Assembly (NCBI RefSeq): GCF_003217775.1
Contig: NZ_QJVJ01000002.1
Location: 62,001 to 126,000 of the forward strand
From: Paenibacillus flagellatus
GTDB lineage: Bacteria; Bacillota; Bacilli; Paenibacillales; NBRC-103111
Direction of reading: 5' to 3'
Length of the DNA: 64,000 bases
The notes beneath the pieces were generated by a model. It ran no database searches. It saw only the letters and a program-made list of their open reading frames with translations, and was not told the DNA's origin. Every line of letters starts with the position of its first letter. Position 1 is the first letter of the stretch. Of this stretch, positions 1 to 8,521 are shown in pieces. A program made the position numbers and the translations under genes.

Positions 1-804
1 TTCCCGATCCTCAATTCGGTCGCCATCTCGTTCAGCGAAAAGGCGGCCGTCTCGGCGGGGCGGGTCACGGTGCTGCCGGTCGACTTCAGCTTGGCCAACT
101 ACAAGACGCTGCTGCAGGACCGGCAATTTTTCGCCTCGTTCGGCGTGTCGCTTCAGCGGGTGGCGCTGGGCGGCGCGCTGCAGTTCGCGCTGACCGTCCT
201 GATGGCGTTCCCGCTGTCGCGGGACGGCAAGCGGTTTTACGGCCGCAACGTCTATATGTGGGCGGTCGTGTTCACGATGCTGTTTCACGGCGGACTCATC
301 CCGTGGTATACGACGATCCGCTCGCTCGGGCTGATCGATACGATCTGGGCGCTCGTGCTGCCGGGTGCCGTGCCGGTATTCAACGTCATTTTGCTCATGA
401 ACTTTTTCCGCAACTTGCCGAAGGAGCTGGACGAGGCGGCCATGATGGACGGAGCGGGGCCGTGGTACACGATGCTCCGGATTTATTTGCCGTTGTCGCT
501 GCCGGCGCTGGCCACAGTGACGCTGTTCAGCGTCGTCGGACACTGGAACGCGTTTTTCGACGGCTTGGTGCTGACGCACAGTCCGGAGCATATGCCGCTG
601 CAAACGTACATCAATACGTTGATGGTTCAACCGGCCCAATGGGAGGATTTGGACCCGGAGACGTTGAAAACGTTAATGCAGACATCGGATCAGGGACTGA
701 ACGCGGCCAAGGTGTTCGTCAGCATGATACCGATATTGATCATTTATCCGCTGCTGCAGCGCTACTTCATTCACGGCATCGTGCTCGGCTCGGTAAAAGA
801 ATAA
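1..804 (+). CDS. Carbohydrate ABC transporter permease, CUT1 family (5'-truncated by window edge)
   Basis: The reading frame is open from the first base, so the gene starts upstream of the window; 267 codons are visible. The protein is a multi-spanning inner-membrane permease of the MalG/YtcP/LplC type. The EAA loop reads ELDEAAMMDGAGPWYTMLRIYLPLSLPAL in pieces: ELDEAAMMDGAG at about residue 141, then the hydrophobic P-rich stretch, which is the contact site for the transporter ATPase. The C-terminus (YFIHGIVLGSVKE) is typical of the family. The long loop with LMVQPAQWEDLDPETLKTL is characteristic of the YtcP subgroup that imports complex oligosaccharides. The binding protein and partner permease should lie just upstream. 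The downstream phosphoesterase starts 13 bases later and is probably in the same operon. Confidence 0.93.
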   Translation, partial: FPILNSVAISFSEKAAVSAGRVTVLPVDFSLANYKTLLQDRQFFASFGVSLQRVALGGALQFALTVLMAFPLSRDGKRFYGRNVYMWAVVFTMLFHGGLIPWYTTIRSLGLIDTIWALVLPGAVPVFNVILLMNFFRNLPKELDEAAMMDGAGPWYTMLRIYLPLSLPALATVTLFSVVGHWNAFFDGLVLTHSPEHMPLQTYINTLMVQPAQWEDLDPETLKTLMQTSDQGLNAAKVFVSMIPILIIYPLLQRYFIHGIVLGSVKE

Positions 805-817
805 GACGGAGGATTTT

Positions 818-1750
818 ATGACGGCAAACGCGACGATCCGATTCGGCATTATGGCCGATGTGCATCACGATTTCTCGTACCGCGCGGAGGAGCGGCTCGA
901 AACGTTCATCCGCGACATGGAGCGGGCCGGGGTCGACTTCATCGTCCAGCTGGGCGACTTTTGCTTCCCGATCCCGGAAAACCGGCCGTTTCTGCAGCTG
1001 TGGAACCGGTTCCCCGGCCCGAAATATCATGTGCTCGGCAATCACGACATGGATCGCAACGACAAGCGGACGGTTATGGACTTTTGGGGAATGGAGCGCA
1101 ACTACTACTCGTTCGATTGCGGCGCGTACCATTTCGTCGTGCTGGACCCGAACCATATGCTGCTGGACGGGAAGTACGAGGATTACGCCTTCGGCAACTA
1201 CCACAAGCATCGCGATGCGATCAACCATTTGTCGCCGGACCAGCTCGAATGGCTGGAGCGGGATTTGGCGGCGACGGACAAGACGACGATCGTGTTCAGC
1301 CATCAAAATTTGGAGTCGCCGTATAACGATTTCAACTACGGCATCCATAACGCCGACGCATTCCGGGCCGTCCTGCGGGGAGCGAAGAGGGCGGACGGGA
1401 GCCGCAAGGTCGTCGCCTGCATGAACGGGCACAACCATCTGGACGGCGTCAAGGTGATCGATGATACGTATTACATCCATATCAACAGCATGTCTTACTT
1501 CTACATGGGACGCGATTACAAGCGGGTGCGCTATTCCGAGGAAGTGTCGGAGCGGTATCCGATATTGGCGATATCCGCGCCGTACCGCGATCCGCTCTAT
1601 GCGATCGTGACAGTGGAGCCGGGGGTGCTGCGAATCGAGGGCAGGGAGACCGAATTCGTCGGTCCTTCGCCGCTCGAGTGCGGGCACAAAAACTCGTCGG
1701 GCGGACATCCGGTAACGGCGGTCGTTTCCGACCGGACGTTGAAGTATTGA
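818..1750 (+). CDS. Calcineurin-like metallophosphoesterase
   Basis: The 310-residue protein has all blocks of the metallophosphoesterase superfamily: DVH near residue 13, GDF near 47, GNHD near 74, SHQN near 163 and GHNH near 203. These residues bind the dinuclear metal centre that hydrolyses phosphomono- or diesters. No signal peptide is visible, so it is probably cytoplasmic. The ATG is preceded by GGAGGA at good spacing. It follows the transporter permease by 13 bases, which suggests co-transcription and a role on a phosphorylated product of the imported sugar or a related cyclic phosphodiester. The substrate cannot be told from sequence. Confidence 0.85.
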   Translation: MTANATIRFGIMADVHHDFSYRAEERLETFIRDMERAGVDFIVQLGDFCFPIPENRPFLQLWNRFPGPKYHVLGNHDMDRNDKRTVMDFWGMERNYYSFDCGAYHFVVLDPNHMLLDGKYEDYAFGNYHKHRDAINHLSPDQLEWLERDLAATDKTTIVFSHQNLESPYNDFNYGIHNADAFRAVLRGAKRADGSRKVVACMNGHNHLDGVKVIDDTYYIHINSMSYFYMGRDYKRVRYSEEVSERYPILAISAPYRDPLYAIVTVEPGVLRIEGRETEFVGPSPLECGHKNSSGGHPVTAVVSDRTLKY

Positions 1751-1920
1751 GGTGAGAACGGGAGGGGCTTGGAGCCGGCCGGGAGGTCGACTGCAAGCCC
1801 TTTGTCGCGAGATTGCCGCCTTGAAGGCGTGTCTTTGCGGAAGCGAAGCGTCCGCCATGCATAGCGATGCTTGCGGCGGTGCTCGGCGGCGCAGCGGGTG
1901 GCGGATCGGCCGGCGTGAGG

Positions 1921-1986
1921 CGCCCGGCGCTCGACCGTGTCGCCGGCTTGGCCGGCATAAACCGCCCGGCGCTCGACCGTGTCGCC
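1921..1986. repeat. Two perfect 24-bp direct repeats, 42-bp period
   Basis: The GC-rich gap after the phosphoesterase gene contains two identical 24-base copies (1921-1944 and 1963-1986) beginning CGCCCGGCGC. The surrounding 1790-1990 stretch has several short inverted repeats but no credible gene. Function unknown. Confidence 0.7.
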
Positions 1987-2003
1987 CGTGCTCGGGGTCT
2001 CTG

Positions 2004-2134
2004 TTGGATTCCATCCAATAGAAGGGTACAGCCAGGTACCCATAAGAGCGCCTCATTGGAAAAAAATCCAATGGATTCTCCTCCAACCGTGTCTGTTCGG
2101 CCCGGTTAGGATGATTCTGCTGGATAAAATCCAA
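2004..2134 (-). repeat. Phased dyad element, locus A (three boxes)
   Basis: Three dyads with the core GGA-N5-TCC (N6 in one): TTGGATTCCATCCAA centred at 2011, TTGGAAAAAAATCCAA at about 2063.5 and CTGGATAAAATCCAA at 2127. Centre spacings are 52.5 and 63.5 bp. Read on the minus strand the box order matches boxes 2, 3 and 4 of locus B (41521-41702); box 1 is absent. The rest of 1751-2265 holds no supported gene. Confidence 0.8.
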
Positions 2135-2265
2135 TGAAGCGAAAGCGGTGGGAGAGCTTCGACGTTTCGTCCCGTACAACGAAAACGATCGCAATATCGA
2201 GGTCGTTCCTCCACGAAGCAGGCCGATACGCGAGTTTGCTCGCATTCGCCGGCCGTTTGCGGCGT

Positions 2266-2346
2266 CTACCCGCGAAGAAGCGCGATGCCGAGAACGATCA
2301 GTACGACGGCATAGACATATGCGAGCTTTTTGTCGTCGAATAACAT
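2266..2346 (-). CDS. Possible 26-residue membrane peptide downstream of ssuE
   Basis: A short frame encodes MLFDDKKLAYVYAVVLIVLG followed by IALLRG, a charged N-terminus plus one hydrophobic segment. It begins 10 bases after the ssuE stop codon, which would allow translational coupling, but no separate ribosome site is visible. The amphipathic start and clean membrane helix look less random than other short frames nearby. No family recognised; this may be chance. Confidence 0.3.
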   Translation of the reverse strand: MLFDDKKLAYVYAVVLIVLGIALLRG

Positions 2347-2356
2347 GGCGGCGGGG

Positions 2357-2902
2357 TCACACGTTCACGCGGACCGTATCGAGCTCTTCGGCGAACCCGA
2401 GCAGCGCGTCGTGCAGCCGTTTGCGCGCCTCGTCCTCGATGAGCAGACGGCCTTGGTCGTCGCGCAGCACTTGGGAGTCGACGATGTAGACGCCGGTCTG
2501 GATGCGCGTCGCGCCGAGGGCGGACAGCACGGGCTTCAACGCGTAATCGATCGTCAGCAGATGCGCGATCGTCCCGCCGATGGCGACGGGCAGCACCGGC
2601 TTGCGGACGAGCCCTTTTTGCGGCAGCAGGTCGAGGAACGATTTCAATAGCCCCGTATACGCCGCCTTGTATACCGGCGTGGCGATGACGACGGCGTCGG
2701 CGCGCTCGATCGCCGCGGTCGCTTTCACGATTTCCGGGTCGTCGAACCGGGCGTGCACGAGCGCCTCGGGCGGCAAATTTCGGACGAGCAGCCGCTCGAC
2801 GTGAAAGCCGGCGCTTTCCAGCGTCGTATGGGCGAAATCGAGAATGCCGTTCAGGCGGGAGGACGGGGTCGGACTTCCGGAAAGAAGAACTACGTTGGGC
2901 AT
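2357..2902 (-). CDS. ssuE: NADPH-dependent FMN reductase, SsuE type
   Basis: The 181-residue flavodoxin-like protein begins MPNVVLLSGSPTPSSRLNG, the phosphate-binding loop for FMN, and contains ATPVYKAAYTGLLKSFLDLL, typical of SsuE. SsuE supplies reduced FMN to the alkanesulfonate monooxygenase SsuD during sulfur scavenging. The frame is open a further 105 codons upstream, but the ATG at 2902 has an AGCAGGTG ribosome site and starts the conserved domain. The gene lies downstream of a yezD-like gene on the same strand, with an intrinsic terminator-like hairpin between them. No ssuABCD genes are in the window, so the partner monooxygenase must be elsewhere. Confidence 0.85.
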   Translation of the reverse strand: MPNVVLLSGSPTPSSRLNGILDFAHTTLESAGFHVERLLVRNLPPEALVHARFDDPEIVKATAAIERADAVVIATPVYKAAYTGLLKSFLDLLPQKGLVRKPVLPVAIGGTIAHLLTIDYALKPVLSALGATRIQTGVYIVDSQVLRDDQGRLLIEDEARKRLHDALLGFAEELDTVRVNV

Positions 2903-2932
2903 AATAGACACCTGCTTTCGATATGGAGTATA

Positions 2933-2996
2933 GAAAAGAAAAAAGAGGCTTCCGGCACGCGCATCCGTCGAAACGGAGGCGGGGCGCGAAAGCCTC
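2933..2996 (-). terminator. Nested hairpin with T-tract between yezD1 and ssuE
   Basis: On the minus strand GAGGCTT (2990-2996) pairs with AAGCCTC (2945-2951). Inside are nested stems CGCGC/GCGCG and TCCGT/ACGGA with a four-base loop. The structure is followed by a run of about six T and then T-rich sequence. It looks like an intrinsic terminator or attenuator in front of ssuE, so ssuE may depend on readthrough or on its own weak promoter. Confidence 0.55.
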
Positions 2997-3012
2997 CGGC
3001 GGTCCGGCGGGC

Positions 3013-3210
3013 TTATCGGGCTTTCGGTTTTACGGCTTGGGGCCGGTTGTGGCTCTGGGCGAAGGCGTCGAATCGCTTTCGCTCGGTCCGCTCGATTTGG
3101 ACGATTCTCCCGTCGTGCACGATAATTTGCACGCTTCCGTATTCCAAGCCTTTCACGCTGTCCAAAATCCGGTCGGTCCAAACGTCGTCCAGTTGTACCG
3201 CATTGCTCAT
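3013..3210 (-). CDS. yezD: YezD family (DUF2292) small protein, copy 1
   Basis: The 65-residue protein carries the compact YezD/DUF2292 core: RILDSVKGLEYGSVQIIVHD then GRIVQIERTERKRF, followed by a basic tail. The function of the family is unknown, although its genes are repeatedly found with sulfur uptake genes. The ATG has a GGAGGG site. It appears to lead the yezD-ssuE unit, downstream of a candidate sulfur-regulon operator at 3251-3273. A second copy lies at 4142-4357 next to the sulfate transporter. Confidence 0.8.
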   Translation of the reverse strand: MSNAVQLDDVWTDRILDSVKGLEYGSVQIIVHDGRIVQIERTERKRFDAFAQSHNRPQAVKPKAR

Positions 3211-3250
3211 CGTTCATCCCTCCGCAATGTGTTCAAATTAATTTACTTAT

Positions 3251-3273
3251 ATTCCTATAAGTTTAGTTGGAAT
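3251..3273 (-). promoter_or_regulatory. Candidate CymR-type operator upstream of yezD1-ssuE
   Basis: Read on the plus strand the site is ATTCCTATAAG followed by TTTAGTTGGAAT, an imperfect dyad ATTCC/GGAAT. It matches 17 of 23 positions of a site at 8499-8521 in front of the sulfate transport operon. The form resembles the CymR (Rrf2 family) box of Bacillus sulfur genes as I remember it. The rest of 3211-3591 shows no gene. Confidence 0.5.
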
Positions 3274-3591
3274 ACTTGATGATTGCATCGTAACACTGCC
3301 GTTGCCCCCTGTCAATCGGGCGAATCGATGTTGTTGGAATGGAAAAAAGCCGCGGCGAAAACGGGGCGGAGCAGGGAGAAAATCCGTGGATCCGGGCGAA
3401 GGGAACGCCAAGCGGGAACACTTTCGATCAAAATGGAGCGTTTCCGCCACCGGCCTCGCGCGCAGCGGCAAGAAGCTGCTAGTATACACAACGGCGGCAG
3501 CCTCGTTACACCAAAGCGCAAAATTCCGCAACATTATTACGATATATGGCGTCTTCCTATTTGACGTTATATTCATCCGAGGAGGGAATTC

Positions 3592-4020
3592 GTGAGAATC
3601 GTCGCGATCCTATTGGTATTGATGAGTTTCATTATTGTCGGCTGCGCCAATGAGGCGGGGGATAACGATAAAACCGTCCTAACCGCGGAACAGATAAAAG
3701 CGACGTTCGAGGCGCACGATATTCGGTTGTCGGAGCCGAAAGGATTGAATCCGGGAAACGTGTTTTTAAGGATGTTGAATCAAGTCGCACCCGAAGCTTA
3801 TTCCATTCATGAAAATCAGCTTATCAGCATCTATGTCTATTCCTCGGGTCAACAGGCTGAAAAAGGATTAAAGGACTTTGAGGAGAAGACGGCGGCGGCC
3901 ACCGTCGTCCCACACAGCAAATACCGAATAGCGAACGTTTTGCTTTTCTACGTTGCGGGACCCGCATTGAAAGATGAACGCGTTGAAAAAGTGGCGGAGG
4001 GATTGCTGGTTACCAAGTGA
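3592..4020 (+). CDS. Small lipoprotein of unknown function
   Basis: A GTG start with an AGGAGG site opens a 142-residue protein whose signal peptide ends in the lipobox IVGC (Cys18), so it should be lipid-anchored outside the membrane. The mature part is soluble, with no recognised domain; the segment LNPGNVFLRMLNQVAPEAYSIHE is rich in features shared, as I recall, with other uncharacterised Bacillales lipoproteins. Codon use is less GC-rich than the neighbouring genes. It sits alone between two minus-strand sulfur units and ends just before a bidirectional terminator. Confidence 0.7.
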   Translation: MRIVAILLVLMSFIIVGCANEAGDNDKTVLTAEQIKATFEAHDIRLSEPKGLNPGNVFLRMLNQVAPEAYSIHENQLISIYVYSSGQQAEKGLKDFEEKTAAATVVPHSKYRIANVLLFYVAGPALKDERVEKVAEGLLVTK

Positions 4021-4096
4021 CGACTGCCATGTGCGAAACGGGGAGCGGCACGACGGAATCGACCGGGGCGACTCCGCCCGCCGCTTCGCCTCGCAC

Positions 4097-4136
4097 AAAA
4101 AAGCTTCCATACCCGTCGCGGGTCGGAAGCTTTTTT
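4097..4136. terminator. Bidirectional intrinsic terminator
   Basis: AAAAAAGCTTCC pairs with GGAAGCTTTTTT, with an inner ACCCG/CGGGT stem. It has T-runs on both strands and lies between the convergent lipoprotein gene and yezD copy 2. Confidence 0.9.
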
Positions 4137-4141
4137 GCGCT

Positions 4142-4357
4142 CTAGCGCTTATTTTTGCGTTTGCCGCCAGGGGACCGGGCGGATTCGTTCGCATGCGGGG
4201 CCGACGATGCGGAATCGAACCGTTTCCGTTCGGTCCGCTCGATTTGCACGATTTTGCCGTCATGCACGACGATATGCACGCTGCCGTACTCCAAGCCTTC
4301 CACGCTGTTCAAGATGCGCTGCGCCCAGACGTCGTCCAATTCAACGGGACCGCTCAT
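4142..4357 (-). CDS. yezD: YezD family (DUF2292) small protein, copy 2
   Basis: The 71-residue paralogue of the 3013-3210 gene shares the core LEYGSV-IVHDG-IVQIERTERKRFD and ends in a basic tail (PGGKRKNKR). The ATG at 4357 has an AAGGAGGG site, which favours it over an upstream in-frame ATG. It is the last gene on the strand of the sulfate transporter operon, 78 bases after cysA, and ends at a bidirectional terminator. Its position in a second sulfur operon supports a sulfur-linked but unknown role. Confidence 0.8.
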   Translation of the reverse strand: MSGPVELDDVWAQRILNSVEGLEYGSVHIVVHDGKIVQIERTERKRFDSASSAPHANESARSPGGKRKNKR

Positions 4358-4435
4358 ACCGCATCCCTCCTTATCGCCTAAAGTCGCTTCGGACGGCACC
4401 TCTCGTTGCGGCCGGATGCCGGCCGCTCCGGCCCT

Positions 4436-5494
4436 TCAAATGTTCACGGGCATCGGGTCGGTTTTCATGCCGTTTTCCACGATTCGCGAATGCTCGTCGT
4501 TGAACAGGTAGAGCCGGTGAATGAGGACGAGCACCTCGTCGCCGGGACGGAGCGCCTCCTTCTCCAGCGAGCGGTAAGCGAAGACGGACTGGGTACCGAG
4601 CTGCACCTCCACCTGCCAGCTGCTTCCGCGGAAAAAGACGTTGCGCACGACGCCCGTCTCGGCGGCCAGCGGCGTCGCCAGCTCGCCGGGCTTGCCGATC
4701 TCGACGAATTCGGGCCGGATGATCGCTTTGGCCCCGGGCAGCTCATCCTCGAAGCCTTTCAGCCGGGACGGCTCCGGCAGCTGGCTCGATTCGCCGATGA
4801 AGCCGGCGACGAACGGCGTATGCGGGTTTTTGTAGATGTCGATCGGGGAGCCTTTCTGCTCGAGCCGGCCGCCGCTTACGATCATGATCTCGTCGGCGAC
4901 CTCGACCGCTTCCTCCTGGTCGTGCGTCACGAAAATCGTCGTGATGCCGATCCGCTCGATCGTCGATTTCAGCCAGGCGCGCAGCTCCTTGCGCACCTTC
5001 GCGTCGATGGCCGCGAACGGTTCGTCGAGGAGGAGCAGATGCGGCTCCGGCGCGAGCGCTCGGGCGAACGCCACCCGTTGGCGCTGGCCGCCGGACAGTT
5101 GGTTGGGGTACCGCTTCTCCAGCCCTTTCAAGCCGGTCAGCTCGATCAGCTCGGAGACGCGCGCCTTGATGTAGGCTTTCGGCTTCTTTTGGACGGTCAA
5201 GCCGAAGGCGATATTGTCGTATACGCTCATATGGCGGAACAGCGCGTAGTTTTGGAAGACGAAGCCGATGCCCCGCTGCTGCGCGGGCACGTCGTTCACC
5301 CGTTTGCCGTCGATGTAGATATCGCCGGAATCGGGCGTCTCCAGCCCCGCCAGCATGCGGAGGATCGTCGTCTTGCCGCCGCCGCTCGGCCCGAGCAGTC
5401 CGACGAGGCGGCCTTTCTCGATGCCGAAGCTGACGTCGTCGGAGGCGATGTAGCCGCCGAACGTTTTTCTCAATTGATTCACTTCGATGTACAT
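4436..5494 (-). CDS. cysA: Sulfate/thiosulfate ABC transporter ATP-binding protein
   Basis: The 352-residue ATPase has Walker A GPSGGGKT (35-42), Q-loop Q81, signature LSGGQ (133-137), Walker B LLLLDEP (153-159) and switch His191, followed by a C-terminal regulatory domain. Its position after cysT and cysW, and the CysA-like length, assign it to sulfate import rather than sugar import. The ATG lies one base after the cysW stop, with its GGAGGG site inside the end of cysW, so the two are translationally coupled. Confidence 0.93.
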   Translation of the reverse strand: MYIEVNQLRKTFGGYIASDDVSFGIEKGRLVGLLGPSGGGKTTILRMLAGLETPDSGDIYIDGKRVNDVPAQQRGIGFVFQNYALFRHMSVYDNIAFGLTVQKKPKAYIKARVSELIELTGLKGLEKRYPNQLSGGQRQRVAFARALAPEPHLLLLDEPFAAIDAKVRKELRAWLKSTIERIGITTIFVTHDQEEAVEVADEIMIVSGGRLEQKGSPIDIYKNPHTPFVAGFIGESSQLPEPSRLKGFEDELPGAKAIIRPEFVEIGKPGELATPLAAETGVVRNVFFRGSSWQVEVQLGTQSVFAYRSLEKEALRPGDEVLVLIHRLYLFNDEHSRIVENGMKTDPMPVNI

Positions 5495-5495
5495 A

Positions 5496-6410
5496 TCAGT
5501 TCCCTCCCGTAAGCTCCGGGCGCTCCGCTTGAGCGGCCGCTACGGCCTGATGGTGCTTCCATTCGACGAAGCTTTTGACGATCAGCGTGACGAGCGCGAG
5601 CAGGACGAGCAGCGAAGCGACCGCGAACGACGCCGCCATCTTGTATTCGTTGTACAAAATTTCCACGTGCAGCGGGATCGTGTTCGTCTCGCCGCGAATA
5701 TGGCCGGATACGACGGAAACGGCCCCGAATTCGCCCATGGCGCGCGCGTTGCACAGGATGACGCCGTAGAGAAGCCCCCACTTGATGTTCGGGAGCGTCA
5801 CCCGGAGGAACGTCGTCCAGCCGCTTGCGCCGAGGCTGGCGGCCGCCTCCTCCTCCTGGTTGCCCTGCGCCTGCATGAGCGGGATCAGCTCGCGGGCGAC
5901 GAACGGGAACGTGACGAAGATGGTGGCCAGGATGATGCCCGGCAGCGCGAAGATGATCGGGAAGCCGCGCTCGATGAACCACGGCCCGAACCATCCTTGT
6001 GCGCCGAAGAGCAGCACGAAGATGAGACCCGAGATGATCGGGGAAATGGCGAACGGCAGGTCGATCAGCGTGACGAGCAGCTGCTTGCCGCGAAATTGGA
6101 ACTTGGCGATCGCCCACGCCGCCGCGATGCCGAATGCGGTATTGAGCGGAACGGCGACGGCGGCGGTGATGAGCGTCAGCCGGACGGCCGAGCGCGCCTC
6201 CGGATCGACGAGCGCTTCGAAGAATACGTCGGCTCCTTTTTTGAACGCTTGCGTGAAGACGGTAATGAGCGGCAGGATGAGCACCACGCCGATGAACAGC
6301 AAGGCGATGCCGATGAGCACCCACTTGACGGCGGCGGACTCGCTCGTGGCGGTCGTCCGGGGTCGGCTAGCGGGAGCGGCGGTCGTGCGGGCGGCTACGG
6401 TACCGGCCAT
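5496..6410 (-). CDS. cysW: Sulfate ABC transporter permease CysW
   Basis: The 304-residue membrane protein has about six hydrophobic segments and the CysW-type permease core, with [20 protein letters not shown] as the ATPase-contact EAA loop and GEFGAVSVVSGHIRGETNTI near the C-terminus. The N-terminal 25 residues are Ala/Thr/Arg-rich and cytoplasmic. It forms the heterodimeric sulfate channel with CysT, whose gene ends 13 bases upstream on the same strand. Confidence 0.93.
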   Translation of the reverse strand: MAGTVAARTTAAPASRPRTTATSESAAVKWVLIGIALLFIGVVLILPLITVFTQAFKKGADVFFEALVDPEARSAVRLTLITAAVAVPLNTAFGIAAAWAIAKFQFRGKQLLVTLIDLPFAISPIISGLIFVLLFGAQGWFGPWFIERGFPIIFALPGIILATIFVTFPFVARELIPLMQAQGNQEEEAAASLGASGWTTFLRVTLPNIKWGLLYGVILCNARAMGEFGAVSVVSGHIRGETNTIPLHVEILYNEYKMAASFAVASLLVLLALVTLIVKSFVEWKHHQAVAAAQAERPELTGGN

Positions 6411-6423
6411 GTCGATTTCCTCC

Positions 6424-7260
6424 TTAGGCTTGAATCGTGCGACGGCTGGCGCGCCATTGCAGCACGTTGATGACGAACAGCAGCACGAACGAAAGGATCA
6501 GCATGACGAGGGCGATCGAGGTGGCGCCGGTGTAATCGTACTGCTCGAGCTTCGTCCGGATTAGCAGCGGGGCGATCTCCGTCTTCATCGGCATGTTGCC
6601 GGAGATGAACACGACCGAGCCGTATTCGCCGATCGCCCGGGCGAACGCCAGGGCGAAGCCGGTCAAGAGAGACGGCAGGACGGCCGGGAAGATGACGCTG
6701 CGGAACGTCCGCCACCGGGAGGCGCCGAGCGAAGCGGCCGCTTCCTCGACGTCCTTTTCCAAGTCCTCGAGCACGGGCTGAATCGTCCGGACGACGAACG
6801 GCAAACCGATGAAGATGAGGGCGAACGTAATGCCGAGAGGCGAATAAGCGGTTTTGATGCCGAATTGGCCGAAGAAGCTTCCGAGCCAGCCGTTCGGGGC
6901 GTAGATGGCGGTCAAGGCGATGCCCGCCACGGCCGTCGGCAGGGCGAAGGGCAAGTCGACGAGGCCGTCGACGAGCCGCTTGCCGGGAAACGTGTAGCGC
7001 ACCAGCACCCACGCCACGACGAGGCCGAATACGGCGTTGACGATCGCGGCGTAAAAGGCGGTGCCGATGCTGACCTGGATGGAGGCGATCACGCGAGGAT
7101 CGGTGACCGTCTCCCAAAACTTGCTCCAGCTTTGGCCGGTCGACTTGATGACGATGCCGGCCAACGGGAACAGCACGATCAAGCTCAAATACAAGACGGT
7201 GAAGCCCATCGATAGGCCGAAGCCGGGTAATACGGATCGTGTTTTTGTGGAGGATGCCAC
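6424..7260 (-). CDS. cysT: Sulfate ABC transporter permease CysT
   Basis: The 278-residue permease starts at a GTG preceded by AGGAG at a rather long spacing. The central loop [17 protein letters not shown] and the C-terminal [20 protein letters not shown] are characteristic of CysT (CysU). It is the first permease gene after the binding protein and the likely partner of CysW in the membrane complex. Confidence 0.93.
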   Translation of the reverse strand: MASSTKTRSVLPGFGLSMGFTVLYLSLIVLFPLAGIVIKSTGQSWSKFWETVTDPRVIASIQVSIGTAFYAAIVNAVFGLVVAWVLVRYTFPGKRLVDGLVDLPFALPTAVAGIALTAIYAPNGWLGSFFGQFGIKTAYSPLGITFALIFIGLPFVVRTIQPVLEDLEKDVEEAAASLGASRWRTFRSVIFPAVLPSLLTGFALAFARAIGEYGSVVFISGNMPMKTEIAPLLIRTKLEQYDYTGATSIALVMLILSFVLLFVINVLQWRASRRTIQA

Positions 7261-7295
7261 GGTTCAGGTCACTCCTGTCACCTTGATTCCGGTCG

Positions 7296-8396
7296 TTACT
7301 TGGCCGGTTTGTAAATTTGATCGAAAATGCCGCCGTCCGCGAAATGCGTTTTTTGGGCTTTTTGCCAACCGCCGAACTGTTCGTCGACCGTAATCAGGTT
7401 GATTTTCGGGAACTGCTTTTCGTATTTTTTGGCGACCGACTCGAGGCGCGGGCGGTAAAAGTTTTTCGCGGCGATGTCTTGGCCTTCCTCGGTGTACAAA
7501 TAGTCGAGGTACGCTTGCGCGACTTCGCGGCTACCTTTTTTGTCGACGACTTTATCGACGAGCGAAACGGGCGGCTCCGCCAAAATGCTGAGCGACGGCA
7601 CGACGATTTCAAACTTGTCGGCGCCGAACTCCTTCAGCGACAGGAACGCTTCGTTCTCCCATGCGAGCAGAACGTCGCCGATGCCGCGCTCGACGAACGT
7701 CGTCGTGGAGCCCCGGGCGCCGGAATCGAGCACCGGTACGTTTTTGAACAGCTTGGAGACGAAGTCTTTCGCCGCGTTTTCGTCGTTGTTGTTGTTTTTC
7801 AGCGCGTAGCCCCAAGCGGCCAAGTAGTTCCAGCGGGCGCCTCCGGACGTTTTCGGGTTCGGCGTAATGACGCTGACGCCGGGCTTGATCAGATCGTTCC
7901 AGTCCTTAATTCCTTTCGGGTTGCCTTTGCGGACGAGGAACACGATGGTGGACGTGTACGGCGAGCTGTTGTCCTTCAGCCGTTTTTGCCAGTCGGCGTT
8001 GATCAGCCCTTTCTCCTGGATCGCGTCGATGTCGTAGGCGAGCGCCAGCGTGACGACGTCGGCCTGGATGCCGTCGATGACGGAGCGGCCTTGGCTGCCG
8101 GAGCCGCCGTGCGATTGTTTGACGGTCACCTTTTGGCCGGTTTTGCCTTCCCAATATTTCGAGAACGCTTTGTTATATTCTTCGTACAGCTCGCGCGTCG
8201 GGTCGTAGGATACGTTCAGCAGCTCGACCGGAGGCTTCGGCGTCGTCTTCGCGTCGGTCGACCCCGCCGTCGCCGGTTTGTCGGAGCCGGCGGCAGGCGT
8301 CTTGTCGCCGCCCGACGCGGTCGTTCCTCCTCCGCAGGCGGTCAAGCTTCCGAGCAGCAAGGCGAAGATGGCGGTAAGCAAAATCGGTTTTTTCAT
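7296..8396 (-). CDS. sbp: Sulfate-binding lipoprotein
   Basis: The 366-residue precursor has a signal peptide ending in the lipobox LTAC, then a Thr/Ser/Ala/Lys-rich linker. The mature domain has the sulfate-binding protein signatures [10 protein letters not shown] and, further on, [19 protein letters not shown]. It captures sulfate (possibly thiosulfate) outside the cell for CysTWA. The ATG at 8396 follows a GAGGAG site; an upstream in-frame start would disrupt the signal peptide. It is the first gene of the operon, about 100 bases after a candidate operator. Confidence 0.95.
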   Translation of the reverse strand: MKKPILLTAIFALLLGSLTACGGGTTASGGDKTPAAGSDKPATAGSTDAKTTPKPPVELLNVSYDPTRELYEEYNKAFSKYWEGKTGQKVTVKQSHGGSGSQGRSVIDGIQADVVTLALAYDIDAIQEKGLINADWQKRLKDNSSPYTSTIVFLVRKGNPKGIKDWNDLIKPGVSVITPNPKTSGGARWNYLAAWGYALKNNNNDENAAKDFVSKLFKNVPVLDSGARGSTTTFVERGIGDVLLAWENEAFLSLKEFGADKFEIVVPSLSILAEPPVSLVDKVVDKKGSREVAQAYLDYLYTEEGQDIAAKNFYRPRLESVAKKYEKQFPKINLITVDEQFGGWQKAQKTHFADGGIFDQIYKPAK

Positions 8397-8498
8397 ACGG
8401 TTCAGACTCCTCTTTTTTCGTTTATAAGGTTGGTTTTGGATCAGACACTTCTCCCCCGCCATAAGGCGAAACGTCTCCGGTTGACCGGTTGACCAATT

Positions 8499-8521
8499 AA
8501 TCCTATAAATAAAGTAGGGAT
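8499..8521 (-). promoter_or_regulatory. Candidate CymR-type operator upstream of sbp-cysTWA
   Basis: The site reads AATCCTATAAATAAAG then TAGGGAT on the plus strand. It is the counterpart of the site at 3251-3273 with 17 of 23 identical positions and the same TCCTATAA-N4-AGT-GG skeleton. Both lie upstream of minus-strand sulfur genes. Confidence 0.5.

Noticed and set aside
767-2245. Long minus-strand open frame opposite the metallophosphoesterase
   Set aside because: It is antisense to a gene with complete catalytic motifs, and its own translation is Arg/Pro-rich with no domain.
8397-8498. SAM riboswitch in the sbp leader
   Set aside because: The leader is about 100 bases and lacks the S-box core; only a short CGCC/GGCG hairpin is seen.
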